Source: Epiperipatus broadwayi
Lineage: Eukaryota > Onychophora > Udeonychophora > Euonychophora > Peripatidae
DNA length: 64,000 nucleotides
Assembly: GCA_028023455.1 (NCBI GenBank)
Contig: JAQFVV010006271.1
Span: forward strand, 5,727,048-5,791,047
Direction: 5' to 3'
Shown here: positions 34,065-47,416 of the stretch, in pieces
Numbering within the stretch: position 1 is the stretch's first letter
Layout of the letters: each line of letters begins with the position of its first letter
Notes under the pieces: generated by a model
Database searches by the model: none
What the model was told of the DNA's origin: nothing
The model's input: only the letters and a program-made list of their open reading frames with translations
Translations under genes and position numbers: made by a program

Positions 34065-35288
34065 TAATTCATATGAAAGACAACAAACGATGAAATTATC
34101 AGCAAGTGAATGCTTTTTCCTGTATTACAGGTGAAGCTAAAGCTATTGAATCATAAAAATAACTATATGGTGTTAGCAGCGTAGAAATGCTATATTCTCT
34201 CAACTGATAAACACAATAAAGTTATTTGAACTAAATATGTATTTGGATCATTCCAAAGTTTTGAATTAAAGCTAATAGATTATTATATCGATATAGGACA
34301 GTCATTGGATTAACAACTGTATAAATTAGTTAGTAATCATAGTTTTGTATTAATTATAAGCATTATATGATATTTTGAAAAGTATAGTATTTTAAAATAA
34401 GCATTACACAATTTTTTTTATTAACTATCAGCAATTGTATTAGAGAAATCAGCACTGGTATAACTTGCTAATTGATGGTGAATGTTTGAGCAGTTTCCCA
34501 TTTCTATTTTATTATCTAGATACATATGGGTAATTCATTTTCAGACTAATATTGTAGAGTTATCAATGTTGGTTATGATCTGATTATTTGAAAAAAAAAA
34601 CCCTCCAAATTTGTTAAAAACAAATGACCTAAATTCGAGTTCAAATCATAAGTATGAAATAGATGTACTATTTTTGCACCACAAGGAAAAGAATTTGATC
34701 AATTTTAAAGATAGATTTACTAAAAAAACTATATTATTTAATAATATTAAGAATTTTTATATATTTGTTATGTATCTTGGTGAGATTAAATATTTGCTGT
34801 TCTAATAAAAATAACATTTATTACACCCATCTTTTCTTCCAAAGCATAAGCTTGTGGTTAAGACCTGTAGAGGTCCCTACCTTCACATTTTTCAGATGCA
34901 TATTCTTGAGGTTACAGCTTTAGAAAATATTACTTAATACCTATAGTAGTCAAAAATATCCTCTTTGACATCATAGTTTTTAATTTATGAATAGCTACCC
35001 ATCTAGAGTTATAGAATGAATGATATTAGGAGAGTAAAAACAAGCACAGATCAGTGTCAAGATTTCAGATTTAAGACAATATATTATTATTTAATTATCT
35101 CTTATACAACCCAAATCCCTATTCATTATTTGTTCATAAATGCATATGTTTAGCTGTTTTAGTTAGAGGTGAGTCAGATACAAAAAGTTTTCATCATCAC
35201 TATCAATATCATCACTATCAATAATTTAAAATAAATCTTAGATATAATAAAAATATATTTATCTAACAACAATACATATATATATAAA
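34065..35288. other. AT-rich stretch without recognised genes
   Basis: No gene or element was recognised. A 64-codon plus-strand frame at 34611-34805 has no known relatives. Confidence 0.55.
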
Positions 35289-35639
35289 TTTGCCAAAAAG
35301 AGCTTTTTTATGTTATTTTTATGATTATATGACTATATTACAGACAATATATGACAATGTCTGTCTGTAATATAGTCATATAATCATAAAAATAACATAA
35401 AAAAGCTCTTTTCGGCAAATTTTAAATTTTTGACCTTTTCAATATGTCTTAATTACAGAAATAAACTATATTGCATACATAGTGACATCTAATGGCTCTA
35501 TATAAAATTAACACAAGCATATAATTACACTTACATATCTTTATAACAGCAAATATTATACAACCCTTTATTCATTTTTCATTATCCAATTATTAGTTAA
35601 ATTAATTGATGTTTTATAAATGTTCATACAATTATTTCT

Positions 35640-35960
35640 GTTATAATTAATGTAATTGGTTTCATATACCTTTCTTCTATTAATTTCTTAAATATAATTT
35701 AATGGACTTATATCCTTAGCACAATCTATTCTATGTCCATATTTTAAGTAGTGAACATATAATGCAGATCTGTCATCTCTTCTATTAATAGCATTATTAT
35801 GTTCTTTAGCCCTTTTTCTAATTGTTTTGGTGTATGTCCCTAATAAACCATACTGCAAACCCCACAAATAATTTTATATACTATACCCTTTTTATATTTA
35901 ATATTATCTTTTATTTTATAATTCCCTACTGATATATTAAGATTTTTACTGTTTGACCAT
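35640..35960 (-). pseudogene. GIY-YIG endonuclease fragment, Penelope-like (left arm)
   Basis: Reverse complement of 36040-36310 with scattered differences. Translation recovers the same LEERAKEHN-like, DRSALYVHYLKYGH-like blocks but with stops. It is a mirror copy of the right arm. Confidence 0.7.
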
Positions 35961-36002
35961 CCTATTTAATATTTTTATCTATGTAATTTTTATTTTTTAA
36001 AA

Positions 36003-36294
36003 ACAGTAAAAATCTTGATATATTAGTAGGGAATTATAAAATAAAAGATAATATAAAATATAAAAAGGGTATAATATATAAAATTACTTATGGGGTGTGC
36101 AGTATGATTTATTATGGACATACAGCAAAACAATTAGAAGAAAGGGCTAAAGAACATAATGCTATTAATAGAAGAGATGACAGATCTGCATTATGTGTCC
36201 ACTACTTAAAATATGGACATAGAATAGAATGTGTTAAGAATATAAGTCCATTAAATTATATTAAAGAAATTAATAGAAAGAAAATTATATGAAA
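36003..36294 (+). pseudogene. GIY-YIG endonuclease fragment, Penelope-like (right arm)
   Basis: An open segment contains KKGIIYKITYG, then IYYGHTAKQLEERAKEH, then DRSALCVHYLKYGHRIE and a final INRKKII before the stop. These match the C-terminal GIY-YIG nuclease of Penelope-like retroelements: GIY (here GIIY), YIG (here YYG), the catalytic Arg in LEERAKEH, and the SA-x-x-x-H-x-x-x-x-GH-x-I block. The RT domain that normally precedes it is missing, so this is a 5'-truncated remnant although the frame is open. The nuclease would nick target DNA for priming. Confidence 0.78.
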
Positions 36295-36566
36295 CCAATT
36301 ACATTAATTATAACAGAAATAATTGTATGAACATTTATAAAATGTCAATTAATTTAACTAATAATTGGATAATGAAAAATGAATGGAGGGTTGTATAATA
36401 TTTGCTGTTATAAAGATATTTAAGTGTAATTACAAGCTTGTGTTAATTTTATATAGAGCCGTTAGATGTCACTATGTATGTAATATAAGTTATTTTTGTA
36501 ATTAAGACATACTGAAAAGGGCAAAATTTAAAATTTGCTGAAAAGAGCTTTTTTATATTTTTATGA

Positions 36567-37371
<805 letters not shown>

Positions 37372-37447
37372 TATATAAAATCAAAACTACCCCAAATCCA
37401 AAATTAAACCAGACCAGCATAAAAATAATATTAAAACACAAAATATG

Positions 37448-37912
37448 ATTTTATTTCTTTGCCACTTAAATTGTCTTCTTATAAAATTGTGTGTAGAAAT
37501 AGTAAATTGTTTGGAAATAAGAAAATTGCTTGGAAAAGGGGTGTTACATTGAATAATTTTTTAAATAATACAAAAGAAGTTTTTGATAGAAAAACTATTC
37601 TTGGTGTAGTATATGCTATCCCTTGTTTATTTTGTAAGAAGTTTACATAGGTCAGAGTAGTTTGAGTTTAAATGAAAGAATAAAGGTTCATAAAAGTAAA
37701 GTTAAAAATAGATATCTTAGTTCTGCTTTGTATGTCCATGAATAAGATACAGGCCACACTATTGATTTTGATGAAGCTAAGGTTGTCTTCTTTGAGAGAA
37801 ATGAAATCAAAAGAAGAATTAAAGAGACTTTATTATTGAAAATTTATTATTCTGAAGCAATTAACTTATTTAAGAGTTCTTTTAATATTAGGGGTGGATG
37901 GTAAGTGAATGG
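37448..37912 (+). pseudogene. GIY-YIG endonuclease fragment, Penelope-like
   Basis: Frame 1 (to 37650) contains KRGVTLNNFLNNTKEVF and GVVYAIPCLFC, the linker and GIY half with its Cys pair. After a one-base frame change, YIGQSSLSLNERIKVHKSK, SSALYVHE, TGHTIDFDEAKVV and EIKRRIKETLLLKI follow, the YIG half and C-terminus. One stop occurs inside. The order and spacing match Penelope-like endonucleases well. The RT domain is absent. Confidence 0.85.
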
Positions 37913-37966
37913 ATTTGTGGGTAGTTTTTAATATTATATATATTGTGTAGTTTTTGGTAGTTCTTT

Positions 37967-38010
37967 ACACTTGAGAAGTCTGCTTGTAGCAGTGAAACCT
38001 TAGGTTGTGT
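37967..38010 (+). ncRNA. Hammerhead-like fold of the Penelope-like element, decayed
   Basis: ACAC, then TTGAGAA in the place of CTGANGA, stem II CTGC-TTGTA-GCAG, core GAAA, stem III ACC-TTA-GGT, cleavage base T, then GTGT pairing with ACAC. Topology and spacing fit a type I hammerhead with a short stem III, but two invariant bases of the first core (C3 and G8) are changed, so it would be inactive. Confidence 0.5.
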
Positions 38011-38103
38011 TTTAATATTATTTTTATGCTGGTCTGGTTTAATTTTGGATTTGGGGTAGTTTTGATTTTATATTGACTAGTTTAGCTTTATGCTTGTAAT
38101 GTT

Positions 38104-38157
38104 TATATATATATATATATATATATAGTAATATATATATATATATATATATATTTG

Positions 38158-38197
<40 letters not shown>
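38104..38197. repeat. (TA)n microsatellite, interrupted
   Basis: Three TA runs are separated by AGTA and TTTGCTCA. They lie within 45 bp upstream of the LicD-like gene. Confidence 0.95.
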
Positions 38198-38198
<1 letters not shown>

Positions 38199-38204
38199 CT
38201 TATT

Positions 38205-38226
38205 AATTAATTCTTTTATTTTGCAG
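38205..38226 (+). other. Splice acceptor candidate
   Basis: A T-rich tract ending TTCTTTTATTTTGCAG, 14 bp before the first ATG of the LicD-like gene. It fits a 3' splice site, implying that the coding exon is preceded by an upstream, possibly non-coding, exon outside the readable context. Confidence 0.5.
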
Positions 38227-38240
38227 TTTCAATTTTGGTT

Positions 38241-40169
38241 ATGAAAAAGATTCATCTTATAAATAAAAAAGAGCAAAACATTCTGATGAGGAACAAAATT
38301 TTTGGGTTATCATTTTTAATAGTAGTATTTATAATTGTTTCATTTTTAAATTATCTCCATTTATTTACTCTAATTAAGAAAAACCGGCTAAAAATTTTTG
38401 ATACTACAAATCATTTCAACTCATCGTGGTCAAATATTATTGACACTACACATCAATCCAATATATCTTGTGCAGATATTAATATCACAAATCAGTTGAA
38501 CTCTTCTTCAATCTTGGAAGATTTTTCCTGTAGGATAAAGAATGAATTGACGGAGTTACATTCGAAGTTTGATAGACAAAATGGGGAAATTTTACTCTTG
38601 AAAGAACTCAAAAACTTTATTACAAAAATTAATTGTTCAAAGATAGAAGAAAGTAAATCAACTAATGAAAATAAATCAGAAATGCTAGATGTATGTCCTG
38701 AAACCTATAAAGGAGAAGATTATGGTCTGGCATTTGGATTTAAACAAGGGTTTGTGTTTAAAAATTGTTCCAATGCAAAACCTCTTTCATCTGTTGTGAC
38801 CATTGTGTTTAATGCTGTAAAATCTTATAAAAAGAAAACAACAGAATATTTAATAAACGAAATAGGAAAAATTTATCCAAATTTAACTATAGTAGTAGGA
38901 ATTCCTGAAAAAATGCTTCTAAAAACGAGTTCATTTTCTCAAACTAACATTAACATCATTATCTTTACAAGTGTACATACTTCAGGTCAGATATTAAATG
39001 AACTTATTAGCAAAGTTGAAACACCCTATGTTTACATTCTACGAGATATTGAGGATTTTACCTATCATTCAAGACTTCAAAGATTAATTTCGGTATTAAG
39101 TACTTATGATGAAATTGCCATAGCTGGAGGAGCCATAAGAAATATTCAGGGGTACTGGTTTTCTAACTGTTATCAAACAACCATACGCAATTATTATTTA
39201 CATTATGAGGAAGGATATTATAAATCATTAAGTGAGTGTATGCTCTGCGATTATTTTTATGGTCCTTTTGCAGCTAAAACTGAGATTTTAAATGAGATTG
39301 CTTTCGATGAAGAACTTTCCTCTGATGTGCTTTATGAAGAATTATTTTTCCATATTCGCAATAATAGTTATTTAACGTTTACTTGCCCGGATGTTATGAA
39401 TTTTTTAAAAAACAAAAAATTCTCTATTACTTATCGATCATCATGGCTAGAGTTTGCAAAAATTCACCACTTGAATAAAATAATTCTTCCAAATACAACT
39501 AGTCTTGATTTTACTTGTGATGAATTGGAAGAAAGTTGCATATCTTTTTCCATCTCTCGATTTTACTTAATGCCTTTGTGTTGTCAATCAATAATTGTTA
39601 AGAATATTGAAATAGTTACTCAATATCTTAATACGCATAACATTAGTTATTATATAACTGCTGGAACGTTATTAGGAGCTGTGAAGCTGGGAATACCTAT
39701 TCCTTGGGATTATGATTCTGATATTCTTATTGATCACAAAACATCTACTTTTTTAGCTAACAATTCATCAATATGGTTGTCTAGAGGATTTACCGCCGCA
39801 AAGTTTGATACCGTAGATTCTCCATTAGCACATTATGTTAAATATCGAATTCGTATCTTTGATTATGATGAATTATATTTTGAATTGTTTTCAATAATTA
39901 ATATATCTGACTACACTGATGTGAAATATAAAGATATACCTACTAAGATAAAATTTGGAAATATTTATGTAAATGCTCCTATTAATCCAGGATTAGTTTC
40001 TCGAAATCAATATGGAAAATACTTTCTTAAGCATAAGCAGAGCACAATACTTACATACAAGCATGACTTTGAAGATGGAATATTTATTCCTTGTAAACAA
40101 TCATGGCACCATGCATGCTTAGATCATTTTCCTACAGATGGAAATATGGCTTTTAAAATTCCACAGTAA
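38241..40169 (+). CDS. LicD/fukutin-related-like type II membrane protein
   Basis: The intact frame encodes 642 residues from the ATG at 38241; a TTG six bases upstream is not a plausible eukaryotic start. Residues 1-19 are basic, and 20-45 form one hydrophobic helix, a signal anchor typical of Golgi type II enzymes. A stem with several N-x-S/T sites follows (about 50-140). Residues about 170-420 resemble the stem domain of fukutin-related proteins (FKRP), with NIQGYWFSNC, IRNYYLHYEEGY and ECMLCDYFYGPF. The LicD domain has ITAGTLLGAVK (475 on) and IPWDYDSDI (W489, D490, D492, D494), the metal and nucleotide-binding block. FKRP transfers ribitol phosphate from CDP-ribitol to alpha-dystroglycan glycans; whether this paralogue uses that substrate is unknown. 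It is longer than human FKRP (495 residues) and appears single-exon in its coding part. This is the only clear host gene in the window. Confidence 0.85.
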   Translation: MKKIHLINKKEQNILMRNKIFGLSFLIVVFIIVSFLNYLHLFTLIKKNRLKIFDTTNHFNSSWSNIIDTTHQSNISCADINITNQLNSSSILEDFSCRIKNELTELHSKFDRQNGEILLLKELKNFITKINCSKIEESKSTNENKSEMLDVCPETYKGEDYGLAFGFKQGFVFKNCSNAKPLSSVVTIVFNAVKSYKKKTTEYLINEIGKIYPNLTIVVGIPEKMLLKTSSFSQTNINIIIFTSVHTSGQILNELISKVETPYVYILRDIEDFTYHSRLQRLISVLSTYDEIAIAGGAIRNIQGYWFSNCYQTTIRNYYLHYEEGYYKSLSECMLCDYFYGPFAAKTEILNEIAFDEELSSDVLYEELFFHIRNNSYLTFTCPDVMNFLKNKKFSITYRSSWLEFAKIHHLNKIILPNTTSLDFTCDELEESCISFSISRFYLMPLCCQSIIVKNIEIVTQYLNTHNISYYITAGTLLGAVKLGIPIPWDYDSDILIDHKTSTFLANNSSIWLSRGFTAAKFDTVDSPLAHYVKYRIRIFDYDELYFELFSIINISDYTDVKYKDIPTKIKFGNIYVNAPINPGLVSRNQYGKYFLKHKQSTILTYKHDFEDGIFIPCKQSWHHACLDHFPTDGNMAFKIPQ

Positions 40170-41287
40170 CACTCTTATTCACAGTGATAAAGTGAAAATA
40201 TTTTAAAAAACAAAATATAAAACTTTAAAAATTATAAAAGAATCAAAATGTAAGTGTTAGTGCAATTACCTGATATGTCCTCAATCTGTGGATTAGACCA
40301 GCTATTGTTTAAACAATTAAAAAGTTCTCTTCTTCCAATAACAATTCTATTAAGTAATCAGTAGATAGTAAGGAATAATATTATTGAATTTGGCTTCAAA
40401 GCTAGAACTGATTTACTTATACATTTATCATCTACCTTTAAATCATTTATATTATATAATTTAATAGCTTGCTATCAATAGTCTAAAATAGATTTTAGAC
40501 TTTTAGCTTACATAATATAAAGTTATTCATTGGGGTTTATAAATGAAAAACATCAATTACAAACATGAAAACAAAATTAGTAATCTGGTCTAGAAATGTG
40601 GATGTAGTAAGACTAACATTCCAAGTTTACAGTATATACTCTTTGCAGTTGGGTACAAATAAATTAACATAGGAAGAATTAAGAATAAGCTAATAACGCC
40701 ATATGACGTTTTTTTAGTATTTCTCATGCACGCTTTTGACTTTTTTCAATTATATTGGTAAGTTTTTAAGATAGTTAAGAGTCATATGAGTACCAGTTAT
40801 ATAAAAGAACATGATTATAAGATTCAGTCATTTTCTAAACAGTTGTCAAATATTTATTCATGAAGTCCTTATCATATCTTTATTTTTTAAACAAATTGCC
40901 ATTTGAGAATTTTTTATTTTTATTAATAAATTAAATATAAAATAAAGCAATTAAAGATGCCTAAATAGTCAAACTCATTGCAAATTTATTAAAGTCTATC
41001 ATTTTGATACAACGATTAACTATATCATATAGTAATCCTTCTCTATCATCTGCAGTTGATTTCAGGGCTAGGAAGGCGAATTCAAATTCACTAATAGTAT
41101 AGAACCAGATTGCAATATGTATTTTTTATAAATTTATATAGAAGTATATAAATGGTGTACATATAAGTTGAAAATGTGTATAATGTAAATATTTATAGAT
41201 GTCTGTACATACTTTATATTCACATGAACTAAAAAAATTAAAATATAAAAAATTATATTTGTCTGAGGGTTTGTAATGATGGTATAT
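40170..41287. other. 3' flank of the LicD-like gene
   Basis: No further gene is seen. The first AATAAA after the stop codon is at 40658-40663, a possible polyadenylation signal, though such hexamers are frequent by chance here. Confidence 0.45.
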
Positions 41288-41545
41288 TATTAGATGTGAT
41301 ATGTTGGACTATTTCCATCATCTATGAGTGAATGTTGAATGTATATAAAATTTTAAACTTTGTTTAAACTTTCCAAATACAAACAATTTGTTAGTAATAA
41401 CACACAAATACTAACCTGTGTTGTCTATTTGTGTGTTATTACTAACAAGTTGTTTATATTTGGAAAGTTTAAATAAAGTTTAAAATTTTTTATACATTCA
41501 ACATTCACTCATAGATGGAAATAGTCCAACATATCACATCTAATA
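41288..41545. repeat. 258-bp palindromic foldback element
   Basis: Arms of about 115 bp run from TATTAGATGTGATATGTTGG to its reverse complement CCAACATATCACATCTAATA, around a spacer near ACTAACCTGTGTTGTCT. It has no coding capacity and looks like a MITE or foldback transposon. Arms are nearly identical. Confidence 0.88.
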
Positions 41546-43940
41546 AAAAATATACATTTTTAATAGTTTTTTTTACTCATTTCTAAAAAAATCACGAGTA
41601 ACTAAAAATTATTAAAAATTTGTGGATATGGGTGTACTACTGAATGTATACAAGCTTTTATATTGTTTTATATAAATAATTTTCTTGTTATCGCAGTACT
41701 CTCTTTAACATATTCTTAGATATAATAAGATAACTGTGAGTTATAGGTTCAATACTAATAGAGTTAAAAAACTTTATTCTCATTTCAATCCTGTATAGTT
41801 TAAGGATACTTATAATATGTGTTGATTATTGATATGTTATTGTATGTTTAAGAAGAAAATAGATGAGTGACTAGACAGAAACAATAGGAAATTGCACATG
41901 AAATAATAAGACATATTGATACATCACCTATTCTGGATCAAAGTGTTGGCATGGTGACACTTTGCAAGGTATTTATTGTATTGTATAAATTTAAGCTTGC
42001 CTGTTCAGTTTTAGCTTTCAAATAAAATATTTGTCAAAATAAGTACAACCTATGCCTTTTGTTGACCATATTAAGATGAAAGTAAATTTATTTTGTCACC
42101 ATGTCATAATAATATATTTATTAGTAATTAATTTGTTTATTTTTTAAACTAAAATGATACAAGGCAATTCTTATTTCTGCACTACTGAAATATTTTCATA
42201 TGTATTCTTATCTTAAAGAATTAATTTTTTTATAAACTGATTTTCAATTGAAAATAAAAGATATGGATTTATGAAATTGTATTATGATAGAGTACTTCAT
42301 GCCCAGGAAAGAAAATCTTCCCTTATAAACCATTTATCTATTTTGTAAAATATGAAAGTGTAAAATATTGTTATTAAAAATATAAGTATTATTTTTATAA
42401 TCAATTTAATGCGCTATTTATTAATATAGTCATCCATCATTTTTCTTTTATGTTTTACATCTTCTTCTCTAATGATGTTGGTAAGTAAAGTGATTCATGA
42501 TCCTTATATATATGTACATTTCCAATAAATCAATTTATAATTGATAATGATTTAAATTAACTACTTATCTGTTGATGTTCTTTATTTTTACTATTATTTT
42601 TTGTTCATGCTAATGCCACTATTTTTCAAATAACTGAATTTCTGTATAGTGGTAAAATATTTGCATGCTATTCCTGTGATCTAGGTTCAAATCTGAATTA
42701 GGTATAACTTTAAAACATTTCATGTTCTAAGCAGATATTTAAATTTTTTATATAGCTGGCTCGCAGACATTCAAACTAATCACTGATTACTGATTTTTAA
42801 ATGGGTATTTAACTATTTTTTATTTGAAAATAAAATGAGAATGAAAAAAATTAAAACTATCGTCACATCATACAACAATAAAAAATTATACAGGATACTT
42901 TTCTTTAATGGTCTTCTATGAGGAGTTTTTGGAAAGATCTACAGTGCAAACTGTATTTTATCTGCTATTCTAAACTAGCACACATCAGTTCTTTCTAATT
43001 TTTTATGTGTAACTTGTTTTAAATGTCCAGATTTTATTTTATTAAAAAAGACTAAGCAACATTTCTTTTAATTTATAGCATTTATATAATTATATAACTT
43101 AAGATCATCTAGACTGATTATGCAATTTGTATAACTATATGCATTCTTTGTATTCCATCTTCAGCAAATGCAATCTTATATTTATATAGCAATATTCAGT
43201 AGATAAAATTAATGTGACTAGCAATAAAATATCCATAATTTATATAACAGGTTTAAAATAAGTTTACAGATTGCTATAATTTGAACAACACTTTAAGACA
43301 ATAATTTTTTTTTACTTTTGATACATCCATTATTTCAAATAAAAAAAATGTTTTAATTCTGATTTTAACATTACTTATTTAATAGCCATGATTTATTTAT
43401 AGGCTTATTAATATTATTAGAAGTTTGAGTTTTAGATGATGAATTTACTATTTGCACTATTTTATAACTACATTTTTAATTTTTATTATATTAAGGTTGC
43501 CATTTTCCCTAAATCAAAATTAATTGATTCACATCTACAGCTTGATGAAATATTAAAGTAAATAAATTAGAAATTAATAAAAAACATTTTTTTTAGTTTA
43601 CATTGTAATTACTTTGCAGCATAATTCAGAATGTCACATCATCAATAATTATGTTAATAACACTTAAATATTGTATTTTGCATTTTATCACAAATTTTCA
43701 CCACATCTATTATTTGCAGAAAGTGTTCACGTATATATGTATACGTAAAATATACGTCACTGAAATATCACATCAATTATATATTTGCAAATGTTTTATT
43801 TTTATCAGTGCATCTTTCACTTTTACTTCAATCCTATCATAACCCTTCATAATCCCAGAAGTCAGATCATTCTCTAACACTGCAGATACATTTCAAGTAA
43901 GCCATATATCACATCTCACAATTTAAGTTGATATATATAT
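41546..43940. other. AT-rich stretch without recognised genes
   Basis: No coding region, RNA gene or element could be recognised. It ends in a TA run at 43930-43942, which flanks the next LTR. Confidence 0.55.
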
Positions 43941-46057
43941 TATAACGATCGAAATGTAAGTGAAGATCGAATCTAACCGCAAAAACAATATCTGCACTAC
44001 AAAGGGCGCCATCTAGGCATTTGAGCCTAGAAAAATTTATAAAGTAGGCAGATACACGCTGTTAAGATTCCACTTTCTTTAAATATTCCGACCATTAGCC
44101 CAAGTCACTAGCTCAGAGGAGACGCAGAGATAAAAATCTATAAATTTTATATCTTAACTATAAAAGAATAAAAGCCACTGCCAGAAATTAACACATAAAA
44201 ATATTTATTTATGCACATATAAAATAATATTTAAATTTTGAGGAATAAATTTAATGTTTTTAATTTTATAGTGATCTTTAATTCTAAATTTAAGTAGATT
44301 GCAAATAATGAGTTTACTATTTATTTAGAGGGTCGAGTATGAATGGATTACATAGGTCTGTATTTGAAAAGAAAATATTCTTCCCTGATTTAACCTTAGG
44401 CAACAAATTTCGCAATCAACTGGTGCCAATCCATCCGATACATTCATGTATTCAATGTAGCATGATACGACAACACAAAATACTATATTGTCAGGAATGT
44501 ACATCTGAACAATAAGTAGAAATAGAGAAGAGATTGACTCTCCACCAACAGGAATGTGATATCTGTTGGCAAGTAGATCAATAAACAAAAAACTCCATAG
44601 GAATGGACTGCGGTCTTCTGCCGACTTACAAACCCATCCATAGGCAAACAGAGGGTGTGTGGCACATATCTATAATCCTGCCCGTAGCGGACCTCATACT
44701 ACATCTACTAATTACACAAATATATACAATCCATTGAACCAATTCAACTACGAAATGAATAACCTAAGATTACCCTCCCTTAATATAACTTTACAAACTA
44801 TATAGCCATTCACGCCCGACTTAATTTTAACATTTAAATACGTTTGCACAGATTTGTTTAAAAATGTTGGGTATAGATCGATTACATAGATTCCACGGTC
44901 AAAAACATTTCAAAATAAACATAAACGATCAAAATACAAAATTATTGATACCGACAATCGCAGAGGGAAACTTATAAGTAACCCAATAGTATTCACCATA
45001 AGATACTTGCATTGTCACCAATAACTTAAAAGACATCCGAATAAATACATTTTATATACTCATCGTAAGGTATCATTATTTATCGAATGTCTATATATTT
45101 TGATCAAATATGAAAACCAAAATATAATTAACCGCAAACGAATCCATGCAAGCGTCTATAAACAACTTAAATTTCATACATTTAACCAATCTTTACAATA
45201 AGAAAAAAAAAATTGAAATGATGTTTATCAATCGGAAAACATATAAAATTAAACATTATTAATTTGATTGAAAGACTTACAAAAGTCAGATAAGAGTCCG
45301 TTTTAACATTTCAGTTGGCTTGTTTATCAATTTGTAAAACTTGACAAAAGTTCTTGATTGATTTTAACAATTGTTCATTTCATATAGCTTATGGTACAAG
45401 AGTCCAGGCCTCTGCTTTCAATTCCCGCGATGCCTCCATTGGAAGGTAATGTTCTGGAGATGGCAATAGCTGGTTCAAGGTATCACAGTCTTTTCATTTT
45501 TTTTTTTTATAGAGAGTGTGGTATGTGCGTCATACCACATCTCTCAAACACACAATGCTGGAACTGTCAGAAAAAACTGTATTTCCCTTTTTATATTATC
45601 CACAAGGATTCAATGAACAAAACATCACTAATCTATCACTTTCGTTAGGGTCCGAGCCAAGGCTTAGTGCTTCCATTGGTCAAGCTAAAATCTCTTTCTT
45701 CTCTTATCTAACTTTTCATCTGACTTTTTAATTAAACAGCTTTTAGATAATTAATAAACAATCATTTCCATTTACAGATTACAGGAATTAATTAATACCT
45801 GTTTTTATTTTAACTTACATTATTTTTTTATTAAAATATTTTTATATTTCAATCTTGTATTTTTTTATTTAAAAAAATACGTTCAAATACTTTTTTTTCT
45901 TGTTTATGAAAAAAATATTTTTAAAGTTTAGCATCCGTGTGAATATATATATGTTTAACAAACATTTTAATTTTAGCGTTTGGTTTTTTCCTTTTATTTG
46001 CGAACTTTTAAGTTTTTATTTTAAATAAATGTAACGACATATTTATATATCGTTACA
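43941..46057 (-). mobile_element. LTR of family A, left inverted copy
   Basis: Nearly identical in reverse complement to 47417-49515 over about 2.1 kb, and a closer relative of that copy than of 1394-3520. On the minus strand it begins TGTAACGATATATAAATATG and ends ATCGTTATA, again short inverted ends. Open frames inside (45391-45648, 45516-45731, 44325-44665) recur in both inverted arms, but none resembles a known protein, so they are not called as genes. Confidence 0.85.
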
Positions 46058-47416
46058 TATCAGTAAACTTCCTCAAAAAACAAAAACATTAAAAAAAAAA
46101 AAAAAGAATTTACTTAGTGTTAGTAATTACATTACACAAATTTGTTATATATGAAATTTCAAAAGGACAAAACTTTTTTTTTTTTTAAAAAAGACAAAAC
46201 AGTAATTACAAATATAATGATAAAAAAAAAGTTGACTGATGATTCCTTACTACCAGCTAAATTTCTGCCCCCTCCCTTACAAGTTTCATTTCTCCTACCT
46301 TTAAGTATTATTTAGGCAAGTTAAACGATTAGATTTTAAACAAGACTTTTTAAAAAAAAATTATGATTTATATTTATTAATTATGTTTTATTTATTACTT
46401 TTTATTCCTCGAATTTATCTCTACATATGCACAATTTTTCGACTGGCAGTAACTTTAAGACAAAATTTCAAAGTGTAACTCCACGTCAATACAACAAATC
46501 TATTTATACTATTTCAGAAAAAAAATTTACGGGCATGATTCACTTTTAAAATTCTCAGGGCACTCGTGTTTATTATTCCTCAATTTTTTTAATTATTTTA
46601 TGTTAGCAAATACTTCTTCCCTTTTATTGAATCAATAAAAAAGTTAATATAAGAAACTCAATATTTTGGCTAGTTTAATAAAATTAATAAAAGATTCCAT
46701 AAGAATATGTGTTATAGCAATATATAGTTTCTCATATGAAATGATTGCTTTGATTTGATATTATTTATTTTTGTATATTGAACAATTGTAATCCAATAAA
46801 TGACATTATATACTTTAGTTATAGATATTTTCTTAAATGATAATTGTGAACAGAAGGAGGAGGATTCCAAAATCACAAATATCAAATAGCTCTTTTTGAT
46901 AAGAATTTTTCACTTTACAATGTGAAAGACATCAAGGTATGTTTTCTCTTTTATTTCAAACTTTTTTAAGATGAAAAAAATAATCTTTATATGTAATTTT
47001 ATATGTATTTTTGAAAGTAGTGATAAGAAATAGAAAAATAATTTATATTCCAATATTAAAAACTATTTTATTTTAATTTTTACAGATAATTTATTTATTT
47101 CTAAAATATTTTAGTTTTAACAATTAATATAGTAAAACATATTTTCTACTAATATTATTCAACTGAAGGCCACATATAAGAAAAAAATAAATGTACAAAT
47201 TTAGAATTTGATTTAATCATTTAATATTTCTCAGAAGGATTAAAAATATTTTTTAAAATGGAATGCTATATTGCACATATTTTTATTCACTATACTTAAC
47301 ATTAACATCAACTTTGTAAACATATATTATTCATTAAGTAGAACTTAAGTATATATTTGGACTAGGGACAATATCTAATTTAATAAATGATTAGTAAAAG
47401 TTATTAATATATATAT
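46058..47416. other. Spacer between the inverted LTRs
   Basis: About 1.36 kb of AT-rich DNA without genes. It contains a 113-bp block (46462-46574) that is the reverse complement of the leader that follows the right LTR (49543-49655), so it holds at least one further scrap of the same element. Confidence 0.7.
46462..46574 (-). repeat. Leader fragment of family A, inverted copy
   Basis: Reverse complement of 49543-49655 with few differences, including CACGAGTGCCCTGAGAATTT and ATAGATTTGTTGTATTGACG. In the right copy this block directly follows the primer binding site. Here no LTR or primer binding site precedes it, so this side is a deletion or rearrangement product. Confidence 0.85.

Larger units (their letters stand above)
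37372..38075 (+). mobile_element. Penelope-like element remnant with terminal inverted repeats
   Basis: Arms of about 70 bp (37372-37442 and 38005-38075) are reverse complements, with blocks CTACCCCAAATCCAAAATTA and its complement. Between them lies a GIY-YIG endonuclease coding fragment, and at the inner edge of the right arm a hammerhead-like fold. Hammerhead motifs in the pseudo-LTRs of Penelope-like elements are known from published work. The remnant lies just upstream of the LicD-like gene at 38241. Confidence 0.72.

Noticed and set aside
45391-45731. Overlapping open frames repeated at 47743-48080
   Set aside because: Their conservation is explained by the near-identical inverted LTRs; no known protein similarity.
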